A DNA stretch of 64,000 nt from Hepsetus odoe (taxonomy: Eukaryota; Chordata; Actinopteri; Characiformes; Hepsetidae). The stretch lies in the NCBI GenBank assembly GCA_017165825.1, contig CM029367.1:12795742-12859741 (forward strand), in the 5' to 3' direction. Below the pieces are notes generated by a model that was given only the letters and a program-made list of their open reading frames with translations, was not told the DNA's origin and did no database searches. The position numbers were made by a program, and so were the translations under genes. This document shows positions 58,187 to 64,000 of the stretch, one piece after another; position 1 is the stretch's first letter, and the number at the start of each line of letters is the position of its first letter.

Positions 58187-60900
58187 CGCTCTCTCTCTTT
58201 CTCTCAGCTTATGTTTTGAAATGCACTGAATATGTTCCACTGGTAAAGAAGAACAGCAAATGGTTATCCTTTAGGCCACTGCCTAATCTCTCCCCACTTT
58301 ATTGCTATTACAAATGTGACTGCTCACCCACAGCGTATTCATCACTGGCAGCAGGTTGGAGACAAATTCCTTTCCTTGGACGTGAGAGATGAGACTGCAG
58401 AAAGACTGGGCCCAAACAAATAATTGATGTTGTTTTACTTAATCCACATATGTGTTTTACATTTTGGAGACCTTGGCTTTTGTCCCCATTAAACCAGGAA
58501 AATCTGTCCCCAGAGTAGAAGGGCCACGTGCCATGTGCAGGTCCTGGCTTTGCGCATGGCCCAGCTTTCTGTACTACTGTGTTTTTTTTATGAGTTTTCA
58601 GAAAAGCTTGATGCAATTGTTGTTGGATGCACTGTATTTGTGCACATGTTCACAAGAGATTTCAACTTATTGAGTGAATAAAGAGATTAACTGAGTAAGA
58701 TGGATGGAGGAAGAATGGAAAGATAGAGTATGGAAAGATGAATAGATAGAGGAGTAAAACAACATGGATTGGTAGGGAGAGATAGATAAGTGGAGGGTGT
58801 GAAAAGAGATGAAGGGTAGGGTCGAACAGTGGAAAAGAGATGGTGGGAGTAAGCAGGGGTAGAAAGATGGAGGGATTCAGCAGTTTTGGAGAAATGGAAA
58901 GAGTGAAGAGAGACAGGGTGTAAGCAGTGGTGGAAAGATAGAGGGAGTTAATAAAGAGGGAGGGAGTAAGATTTACAGATGGAGTGAATAAACTGTAGTT
59001 GGGGTAGTGAGTTAAGGTCACATTTTGTGTGTGTGTGTGTATAAATAAGACCTCACTGTTTTTTGTGTTTTGGAATTTAGTTGGAAAAATGCTCTTTCAT
59101 TCCCCTAAACTAAAATCAGCTTTAAACTTCTAAACAGCTGATCCAGGGATTAAGGTTGTGATGATTTCACTGTGTATCCAAAAACAAGCCAAAATGAAAC
59201 ATTAAAAAAAGGTTTTTTGGTAGCATTTGCTCTCTTCGGAGGGTCTCTCATTTACCATCCTTCTTTGAAACCACTGTCAGTGATGAGAATTTAGCATCTG
59301 GGTGCATCCTGTCAGAATAAAGGTGGAAGGCAGGAGCAGCCAACTTTTAAATACATCCATCAATAGTGCTCACTGTAAAAGGAACTCAAAGCATGGCATT
59401 CACTTCAGTAAAATTATAGAAACAAGTGTTGAAATCCTGTTAAAAGGGCAGAAGAAAATGTAATCAGTAACATATTTGTGTTCAGGGAGTGACATTTCAT
59501 TCCAATTTGTCAGCAGAACCAGAGTCCAGCAGAGTGTGGGAATTTCTCTGCTCTAAACCTTTCTCTACATTGTAATTAAGTGATGCTGGAAACATGTTGG
59601 ATGCCTTAATCCCAATTTTTTTTGCCCAAATCTGTGGTTACGGGTACGTGCAAGTTCATGCAATAATATAAAATTGTTTTTCGTTTTGTCTTCTAACAGA
59701 ATATAAACGAGTGGTGGACGCTTCTATACCAGGAGACAACTACCGCTGTTGGCCATCGTATCAGCATGATGGATGCATGCTTTCTGTCTATGATGTCCGC
59801 GAGGCCAAAGGGCTGTGTGAGAGCCACGCCCAGTGCCAGGCTTTCGTCCTTACCAATCAGAGCACCTGGACAGGTAAGAAGGTCGAGCACTCGTTTTCTC
59901 ACAGGAAGAAGTTCAGACTGGACTGACTGGTCCCAGAGTTTAGAAAGCGTGCTGTGTTCATCGTGCTCAATGTGTTTCTTAGTAACCTTCTGTAAGAGCA
60001 CGCGTGTCTATCAGCAAAGGCTGCGTGCTGACAGATGGCCTCCTGATCAAACAGTGTTTCAGCCGCCCATCCTGCCTCCTCTCTGCACTCATCTTTCATC
60101 ACCCGCTCCCTCTCTCTGCGGCACTCCTCCTCTCTTCCCCTTCTCAGCAGCGCACAGTCACTTCATTAAAGCGCAGCCTGAAAGCTGCACATCAGCACAC
60201 CGATCACTAATCTTTATTGAAACAGCCTTGAGCAGACCGGCCCTGCATTCCTCTTCTCCCTTCCCCCTCTTTTCTGCTTCACTTTATTTTTCCTTTTTCT
60301 TTTCCTTTTAAAAATTGGTCATGCTCATCATTTATGACTATCCTTAATTATCAATCAACTGATCTGTTTAACATTAGAGTGGTGTAAAATGCTGTTTTGT
60401 AAAATCAAAAAGCTCTATCAGGCTTTGTTACAATGATTGTACCACTTTATAAAGGAGCTCACCTACTGTATCACATGATCTTTTGTAACTTTTTACATAA
60501 TTTTGCTATATTGTTGTTACATCCATACTTCACTTAGGGGTGTCAGAAATTGAGAAAATAGAATATCAGTTATATTTTCTATTTTCTGTTATATTATCAA
60601 TAAAAAGTCATAAAATTCAAACTACATTATTATATTTAAAACAGTCATTTTTGCTTTCACTCTCACCCCTTTTACATCTTCCCCTTTTCAGTGAAGTCAT
60701 ATATGTCTTACTCCCACGTTGCATTAATTCATTTTCCTCTGATGTCTCATTTGTAAGGAATGTTCTCAGGCAGTGGATGCTTCTCTCTGACAGTCTGCCT
60801 CTTGTTCTTTGCAGGACACCAGCTTGTGCTTTTCAAGACGGGCTTGGCGAGCATGACGCTGGCTAAGGGCAAGCTAACATACATTAAGTTGGGAAGTTGA
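34485..60900 (+). CDS. pkdcc: pkdcc (Vlk), secreted tyrosine kinase, 7 coding exons, complete
   Basis: The spliced frame joins 34485-35072, 46445-46567, 50739-51007, 53373-53452, 54093-54200, 59700-59873 and 60815-60900. It totals 1428 nt and encodes 475 residues; human PKDCC is about 493. Every intron is GT-AG, with phases 0,0,2,1,1,1. The product starts with a basic, hydrophobic signal peptide (about 1-29), then a proline-rich linker (about 34-55). The kinase-like domain follows: glycine loop GSGYTKAVY (128-136), ATP lysine K149 in VALKAVD, catalytic aspartate D261 in LLDFRPRQF, metal aspartate D278 in TDLDD. The C-terminal part is cysteine-bearing (C406, C415, C429, C435). Canonical HRD and DFG are absent, as is usual for this family. 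N-glycosylation sequons lie at N141, N303, N351, N382 and N442. Family knowledge: VLK phosphorylates tyrosines of secretory-pathway and extracellular proteins and acts in skeletal and lung development. The choice between pkdcca and pkdccb is unresolved. Confidence 0.96.
35300..35354 (+). repeat. (AAT)n microsatellite in intron 1
   Basis: About 17 uninterrupted AAT units, followed by scattered ATT units to about 35390. Confidence 0.95.
39424..39514 (+). repeat. (GT)n microsatellite in intron 1
   Basis: GT repeat with CGTG interruptions in the middle. Confidence 0.95.
39882..39937. mobile_element. Possible half of a common fish MITE
   Basis: Reads AAAGGTGCCAAAAATGGTTC and then AGATCCATTTTTGTTTCCAT, which on the minus strand resembles a frequent fish MITE end (TTTATGGAACCAAAAATGGT type). 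No partner end or target duplication was found. Confidence 0.35.
44893..45006 (+). repeat. Left arm of a 114-bp inverted repeat in intron 1
   Basis: This arm is the reverse complement of 45192-45305 at roughly 93% identity; I counted about eight differences including one small indel. The arms are separated by 185 bp. I do not recognise the arm sequence as a known transposon end, and the flanks show no clear target-site duplication. In pre-mRNA it would form a long, nearly perfect hairpin. Confidence 0.85.
45192..45305 (-). repeat. Right arm of the 114-bp inverted repeat in intron 1
   Basis: Partner of 44893-45006. Shared blocks include TTCCGTGTGGATGGAGTGTG and TCTCTGGGCTCCAGATTCGC read on the + strand here and on the - strand in the left arm. 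Differences cluster at the arm ends and at a T run. Confidence 0.85.
46445..46567 (+). CDS. pkdcc: pkdcc exon 2 (residues 197-237)
   Basis: Exactly 41 codons, opening LYGYCYQDSNDIKDT and closing PWEERFR. The acceptor is CCCGCAG with a pyrimidine-rich tract, and the donor is GTGAGT. The segment spans the hinge between the kinase lobes. Both ends are phase 0, so skipping this exon would delete 41 residues without a frameshift. It is close to the human counterpart LYGYCYQDSEDIPDT. Confidence 0.95.
49156..49225 (+). repeat. 17-bp tandem repeat, four copies
   Basis: Unit GATTACACTGTCCATCT begins at 49158, 49175, 49192 and 49209 with nearly no divergence. A small, recent minisatellite inside intron 2. 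Confidence 0.9.
50253..50310 (+). repeat. (CA)n microsatellite in intron 2
   Basis: About 58 bp of CA with small interruptions at the right end. Confidence 0.95.
50505..50590 (+). repeat. 30-bp tandem repeat upstream of exon 3
   Basis: Units beginning CATGCTAATCCAGAATCTCA at 50507 and 50537 are identical, and a third from about 50567 is degenerate. Looser echoes (TTCTAATCCAGAAT) continue to about 50650, within 100 bp of the exon 3 acceptor. Confidence 0.8.
50739..51007 (+). CDS. pkdcc: pkdcc exon 3, catalytic core (residues 238-326 plus 2 nt)
   Basis: The acceptor is TTTTACAG and the donor GTTAGC (phase 2). The exon encodes ICLSLVRLLHYLARSPLG and then the catalytic loop LLDFRPRQFVLVDGELK with D261 in the HRD-aspartate position, followed by VTDLDDA with D278 replacing the DFG aspartate. 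It continues through cysteines C289, C295, C308 and C313 and the NFT glycosylation site at N303, ending EKRNLYNAY. This is the most conserved exon against human PKDCC. Confidence 0.96.
51273..52304 (-). mobile_element. L2-like LINE, 5'-truncated, with open 3' end of ORF2
   Basis: On the minus strand a 175-codon frame (52307 down to 51780) encodes the C-terminal end of a CR1/L2-type reverse transcriptase protein. It contains SRLDYCNALLSG, LHWLPVRYRADFK, LLTYKALKGLAPIYL, RAFSYRAPRLWNSLP and FKSRLKTYFF, all hallmarks of that region. The 3' UTR follows and ends in repeats of GAATT at about 51275-51295. The 5' end is lost at about 52304. There is no internal stop, so the copy is fairly young. It lies antisense to pkdcc. 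Confidence 0.88.
52296..52404 (-). mobile_element. Tail of a GAAT/GATG-tailed retroposon, host site of the L2 insertion
   Basis: Read on the minus strand it contains CGGGATAGGCTGCAGC and AGGGTAAGCAGTC, followed by a (GAAT)n tail. It is the same general 3' end as the element at 24563-24690. The L2 LINE sits inside the (ATTC)n run, with ATTCATTC on both sides, which suggests a nested insertion. Confidence 0.5.
53373..53452 (+). CDS. pkdcc: pkdcc exon 4 (residues 327-353)
   Basis: 80 nt. The first base completes the arginine split with exon 3; the peptide then reads FFFTYLLPHSAPTALRPLL, then DKIVNST. The last base opens the glycine codon finished by exon 5. The acceptor is TATGCAG and the donor GTTAGC. 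It matches the human segment FFFTYLLPHSAPPSLRPLL closely. The NST at 351-353 is a glycosylation sequon. Confidence 0.94.
53453..54092 (+). other. pkdcc: pkdcc intron 4 (640 bp)
   Basis: A short GT-AG intron of unique-looking, AT-rich sequence. I see no repeat or other feature in it. Confidence 0.85.
54093..54200 (+). CDS. pkdcc: pkdcc exon 5 (residues 354-389)
   Basis: 108 nt with phase 1 at both ends, reading GELLWSTDETLAHLEKALDM and then YRNGQYLMNDTQMHKT. The acceptor is TGGTCTAG and the donor GTACAC. It aligns with human GELAWGVDETLAQLEKVLHL. The tail (QMHKT) is poorly conserved. NDT at 382-384 is a possible glycosylation site. Confidence 0.92.
54615..54791 (+). repeat. Interrupted (GT)n/(GC) microsatellite
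   Basis: Alternating purine-pyrimidine for about 175 bp, with GC steps mixed into GT. This is the longest Z-DNA-prone run in the gene. Protein-like frames across it on both strands are meaningless. Confidence 0.95.
55737..55790 (-). mobile_element. Short scrap of an RTE-like LINE 3' end
   Basis: Contains CCGGCTGCTCCTGTTAGGGG, the same 3' terminal segment as in 9152-9267. Too short and diverged for firm limits. Confidence 0.45.
55929..56620 (-). mobile_element. Non-LTR retrotransposon with large internal deletion
   Basis: The minus strand reads from 5' (about 56600) to 3' (about 55929). At 56349-56567 it encodes the start of an AP-type endonuclease (KEPELVREVDCYRLDLVGLT, then SLGSGLKLLDGGWTRFFS). 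At 56060-56240 it encodes the far C-terminal end of the same kind of protein, with a stretch resembling RPRGRPRTRWRDYV. The 3' end carries a (GAAT)n tail at about 55930. Nearly all of the endonuclease core and the reverse transcriptase between these parts is missing, and stops break the frame. The clade is not assigned. Confidence 0.7.
58104..58205 (+). repeat. (CT)n microsatellite in intron 5
   Basis: About 100 bp of CT with rare A and G interruptions. Confidence 0.95.
59700..59873 (+). CDS. pkdcc: pkdcc exon 6, cysteine-rich C-terminal part (residues 390-447)
   Basis: 174 nt, phase 1 at both ends, acceptor TCTAACAG, donor GTAAGA. It encodes IPGDNYRCWPSYQHDGCML, then DVREAKGLCESHAQCQAF and VLTNQSTWT. 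Four cysteines (C406, C415, C429, C435) match human RCWPSYHHGSC and VCESHAQCRAF, suggesting two conserved disulfides in an extracellular fold. NQS at 442-444 is a sequon shared in position with human NQT. Confidence 0.95.
59874..60814 (+). other. pkdcc: pkdcc intron 6 (941 bp)
   Basis: A GT-AG intron with a pyrimidine-rich middle (about 60060-60310). No repeat or exon recognised. Open frames running out of exon 6 here are read-through of the splice donor. Confidence 0.85.
60815..60900 (+). CDS. pkdcc: pkdcc exon 7, C-terminus and stop (residues 448-475)
   Basis: The acceptor is CTTTGCAG. The segment reads GHQLVLFKTGLASMTLAKGK and then LTYIKLGS followed by TGA at 60898-60900. Human ends GRQLVFFKTGWSQVVPDPNK then TTYVKASG, so the alignment holds at both ends while the middle has diverged. 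No further splice is needed. Confidence 0.93.
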
Positions 60901-62970
60901 GCGAGACAGAGAAAAAGAAAAATGGTCCTACACCACTATTTGTCCCATGGATCATCTCACTCAGGATTGAGTCGCAATGAGTTCTATGAAGAAAGCATGG
61001 TCATCCTCTCATCATCATACTCCTCCATCCATGCGCTTCAACAAAGAGAAAGCTGGCCAAACTGAGGCTACACCTGAGTGCAATATAAGTATTGTGTCAG
61101 TTTCATGTGTTTGAAACCTGGCCTTCTCTACAGGTTTGCCAAAAAGCTCAAGCTGGACTCCTGACTGCTCAACAGGGCTGCACATTCAGTGCTTTGGCAG
61201 TTTAGGTCCTTGCAGTATTAATACTGTTAGAATTTGCAATTGAGCCCTCTAACAAATCACAAAGATGTATGTTTGTGTGAACATGCTGACTAAGCTCAAA
61301 CCATTCTGGGAGACATTTGTAATCCCACAGGGCCAGACATGATCTTCTAAGGAGAAGTTGTGTGGCACAACCATGAAAAATCTTGAGCTAAATGTGGGAT
61401 AGAATGTAGACTTACTATGATGGGAACAAACTGAGTCTGACTTTTCTACACCAGTCGACTGCCTCTTCAAATCGAGGAGTCCCTGTTAGTCAAGCCTTCC
61501 ATTAGCTAACGGATGTCAAAAATATTAGCTCTAAAAAGTCTCCTTCAAGAACTCCAGTTAATTATGTAGGTGGATGTCATTTCATGTGGGAAAAATAACA
61601 ATTTTCAGAGGAAGCAGTTCCTTTCGCAAACAACAGCTTATCGCCTGTTGGCTTATTTTGCTTGTGGAACTGATTAGACTGATGGTGTTAAAAGAGCACA
61701 GACAAGAGGAATTTGGCTGGATTGGAACCCTTCTTTCCATAGACGTTCTCCACAATGCAGCACCAAAAATGTACCAAATCATCCCCAGAAATGTTTTTTT
61801 CATTACAAGATCTCATCTGGTCACAGTGTTTAGATAAAGTAAGACATCTGACTGATTTAACAAACATTTTTTGTTTGGTGATTTTGTAAAAATAAACATC
61901 AGACCTGCCACATTTAATCATTCTCAAAACAAATTCACACAATTTCGTCCTCGCCTAAAATTAATCAGCTAAGATATGTTTGCTTTCCAAAGTTGGCTTG
62001 CTGATTTTTTTTGCGCAGGAGTTTTATGGGAGATAACTTTTTATATAACAATCATATTTACAACATTTACTAATAAAAATCTCCCCCAGTATCAATCTAT
62101 TAGTCTCATCACTCCAGTGCAAAATTAATGCAGACTTCAAAAAAATGTTTTGGCTGATTCAGTACATTTGATGGGATGGGAAAATTGAGCCATTCGGATT
62201 TTTTATTGAACTATTCCTTTGAAGTTTCACTGACGTATTGTTAATACATTGCAAGGAATATTGCAGTGGTGAAAAGCAGAGTTAAAATTCAAACCTAATG
62301 TTTTTCTTGCGCGTCATGCAGATTCGAGTGCTGCACATTTAATAGATGTCCACAGTCACAGCCGGACAGACCCATTCAAACTCTTTTCGCTCTCCTCCTT
62401 CATCCCATCTCTCCTGTGCAGTGTGTCTGAGACTGTGTATATCTCTTCTTTGCTTGCTCTTTTCTTCTGTTAAGATTTTCACACTTTTTGAAAGTATAAC
62501 CGGGTCTTTATTCAAAACCCTGAGCTTTAAAAAAGCTTCCACTTTGATTCCAAATCGTTTCGGGGTTCGTTTGTGTGGAATAGGATGGAAAAGACAGGTA
62601 GAAAAGAATGGAGGGGGGGGGGGGGCTGAAATGTGTTTTATGTTGACCAGTTGTAACGATCGATGTGAATATGTGTTTTGTGCGTTTGGTCTTACGTTGT
62701 GTGGATATCCTTACTCACACTTGCAGTGTCCATGACTCCTTGTTTCTAGATGAACAAGGTGAATTCCTCAGTCTATTAATTTCCCAAGGAAATGTGAAGC
62801 TTTTACTTAACAGGTGAAGGATTAAATGATTTTCTGCTTTCAGGGAAAGCAAGGAAATCAAACTGAAGTCGATGTAAATAAGCTTTGGTTGTCTGTTGAT
62901 GTATATAATGACACAGAAGATGAAAGCAATATTTTTGTATGGAAATATTAAAGTCTTATGGCTTGTAAAG
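60901..62970 (+). other. pkdcc: Probable pkdcc 3' UTR with polyadenylation signals
   Basis: After the TGA the sequence is AT-rich and free of recognisable transposons, with only a G run at about 62612-62627. Candidate polyadenylation signals are AATAAA at 61891-61896 and ATTAAA at 62947-62952, the latter followed by a GT-rich stretch from about 62995. A 3' UTR of about 1.0 or 2.06 kb is inferred. Open frames in this span have no recognisable similarity. Confidence 0.5.
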
Positions 62971-63477
62971 GCTGTCCTGGCTATTTGTTTCAAAATGTGT
63001 GTGTGTGTGTATTTGTGAGTTTGTGTGTGTGTATATTAGAAAGTTTGTTTGTGTGTGTGTTCGCCTTATTATAGCTAGGATGTGTGATGAACTGTGATAT
63101 CAAACATTGATATTGTATGTTTATGTTATATTTAGAGGTTCTTTAAAGACCCATATCATGGAAAACATTATTTTTCTTTTTTTTAAATAAATAAGTTTGA
63201 AATGGATGGCAGATATTGGTAAAGCTTCTAAACAGTCCAAACTCCAGTCCATATGTGGAAAGTAAGCTGCAGAATCAGCCTGTTTTGAATTCCAACGTTT
63301 TCATAAAAAGCAACATCTGCCCACTCAGCATACAAACGTTTAGCTCTGCTTTATATCCGTGTTTTTTGAATGAGTTACAATACATTTCCATTTATATTCC
63401 ATTTATATTTACTCCTTTAGCAGACATTCAGAGGGTGATCTGAGTGGTTTTTTTTTTGCATGCCAGGAGACTTATTA
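62971..63477. other. Downstream of pkdcc, no gene seen
   Basis: GT-rich interrupted microsatellite at about 62995-63060, then AT-rich sequence. About 63396-63431 resembles the reverse of a fish SINE tail (TTTAGCAGACATTC), a weak match. Confidence 0.5.
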
Positions 63478-64000
63478 CTGAGCGCTGCAGTAATTGAAGC
63501 GGGAGTTAATCATGGTCCGTACCAGGAGCTGGGTGGCACACTGAGTCAGGTTCAACCTGAATTTCATTATGTTGTAAGTGCAAAGTGACACAACTGGGAA
63601 ACAGAAGCTATATGGTCAAGATGATTGGCCATCGTTCATGACACCCAGGATTCTCAAAACCATGGTTGGGTAGAGAGACGACAAGGTGATTTTTTCCAAT
63701 ATACCAATGTTTTTATTGGTATGTACTGGTGAGAGAGAGACTGAAAGGCTGGGATGACCAGATGCTCAGTCTTAGAGAGATGGAGCTAAAGGTGGTCTTT
63801 AATCCATGTGGAGATGGCAGAGAGACAGGCCGAGATATGCGCTGATATATCAGGGTCGTCTGGGTGGAATGAGAGGTACAGTTGGCTACTGTCTGCATAG
63901 CATTGGGAAAAGAAAACATGCAAGCGAATAACTAGACTGAAGGGGGTGGTGTAAATTGCAAAGAGAAGGAGCCTCAGGACAGAGCCGTGGGGTACCCCAA
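63478..64000 (-). mobile_element. Decayed L2-like LINE reverse transcriptase, runs off the window
   Basis: Minus-strand translation gives GVPHGSVLRLLLFAIYTTPF (motif at 63978-63998), then CYADSSQLYLSFHPDDPDIS and ISTWIKDH. After a frameshift it continues with parts such as CATQLLVRTMINSRFNYC down to about 63480. The catalytic box reads YADS at 63888-63899 instead of YADD, and there are stops, so it is inactive. The 5' part lies beyond position 64000. Confidence 0.8.

Larger units (their letters stand above)
54201..59699 (+). other. pkdcc: pkdcc intron 5 (5.5 kb)
   Basis: A GT-AG intron. It holds a long GT/GC microsatellite (54615-54791), a pyrimidine-rich stretch (about 54890-55095), a short RTE-like scrap (about 55737-55790), an internally deleted LINE (55929-56620), a CT microsatellite (58104-58205) and a purine-rich GATGGA/GAGGGA-type stretch (about 58680-58990). 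56640-58080 and 59040-59690 show nothing recognisable. Confidence 0.85.

Noticed and set aside
59766..60311. 181-codon frame overlapping exon 6
   Set aside because: Out of frame with conserved exon 6 and running into the intron; the conserved peptide uses the frame from 59700.

Overview
The window is nuclear DNA from a vertebrate, most likely a teleost fish. It holds one protein-coding gene split into seven exons with GT-AG introns, a CpG-rich promoter, and many long GT, CT, AAT and GATA-type microsatellites. The interspersed repeats are typical of fish: tRNA-derived SINEs, L2-like and RTE-like LINEs, Tc1 remnants and a hAT MITE. Nothing bacterial or plasmid-like is present, and there is no CRISPR array or rRNA.

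The gene is pkdcc (protein kinase domain containing, cytoplasmic; also called Vlk or SGK493), a secreted or Golgi tyrosine kinase. It lies on the + strand with coding exons at 34485-35072, 46445-46567, 50739-51007, 53373-53452, 54093-54200, 59700-59873 and 60815-60900. I assembled these by hand. All six junctions are GT-AG, the frame stays open, and the product is 475 residues, complete from signal peptide to stop. Zebrafish has two co-orthologues, pkdcca and pkdccb; I cannot say which one this is.

Layout. Positions 1-28820 have no exon I can recognise and contain microsatellites, SINE, LINE and Tc1 pieces and a clean hAT MITE. In human, PKDCC is preceded by a long gene desert, so an empty left side is plausible and may carry enhancers. 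Positions 28821-31711 are an almost perfect copy of 31713-34603 (offset 2892, two substitutions found). The copies are joined by a single N inside the proline-repeat part of exon 1. This looks like an unmerged contig overlap, not biology. Promoter and exon 1 follow at about 34080-35072. Intron 1 (11.4 kb) carries a 114-bp inverted repeat. Intron 3 holds a fairly fresh L2-type LINE with a 175-codon open frame, nested in an older retroposon tail. Intron 5 holds a second, internally deleted LINE. The 3' UTR probably runs to about 62970. The right edge enters another decayed LINE on the minus strand.

The most interesting items are the false duplication of the pkdcc promoter, the intronic long inverted repeat, an upstream ORF whose stop overlaps the pkdcc start codon, several small retroposon or MITE insertions with readable target-site duplications, and one unexplained coding-like stretch at about 23640-23942. 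I did not find a clearly new biological system.
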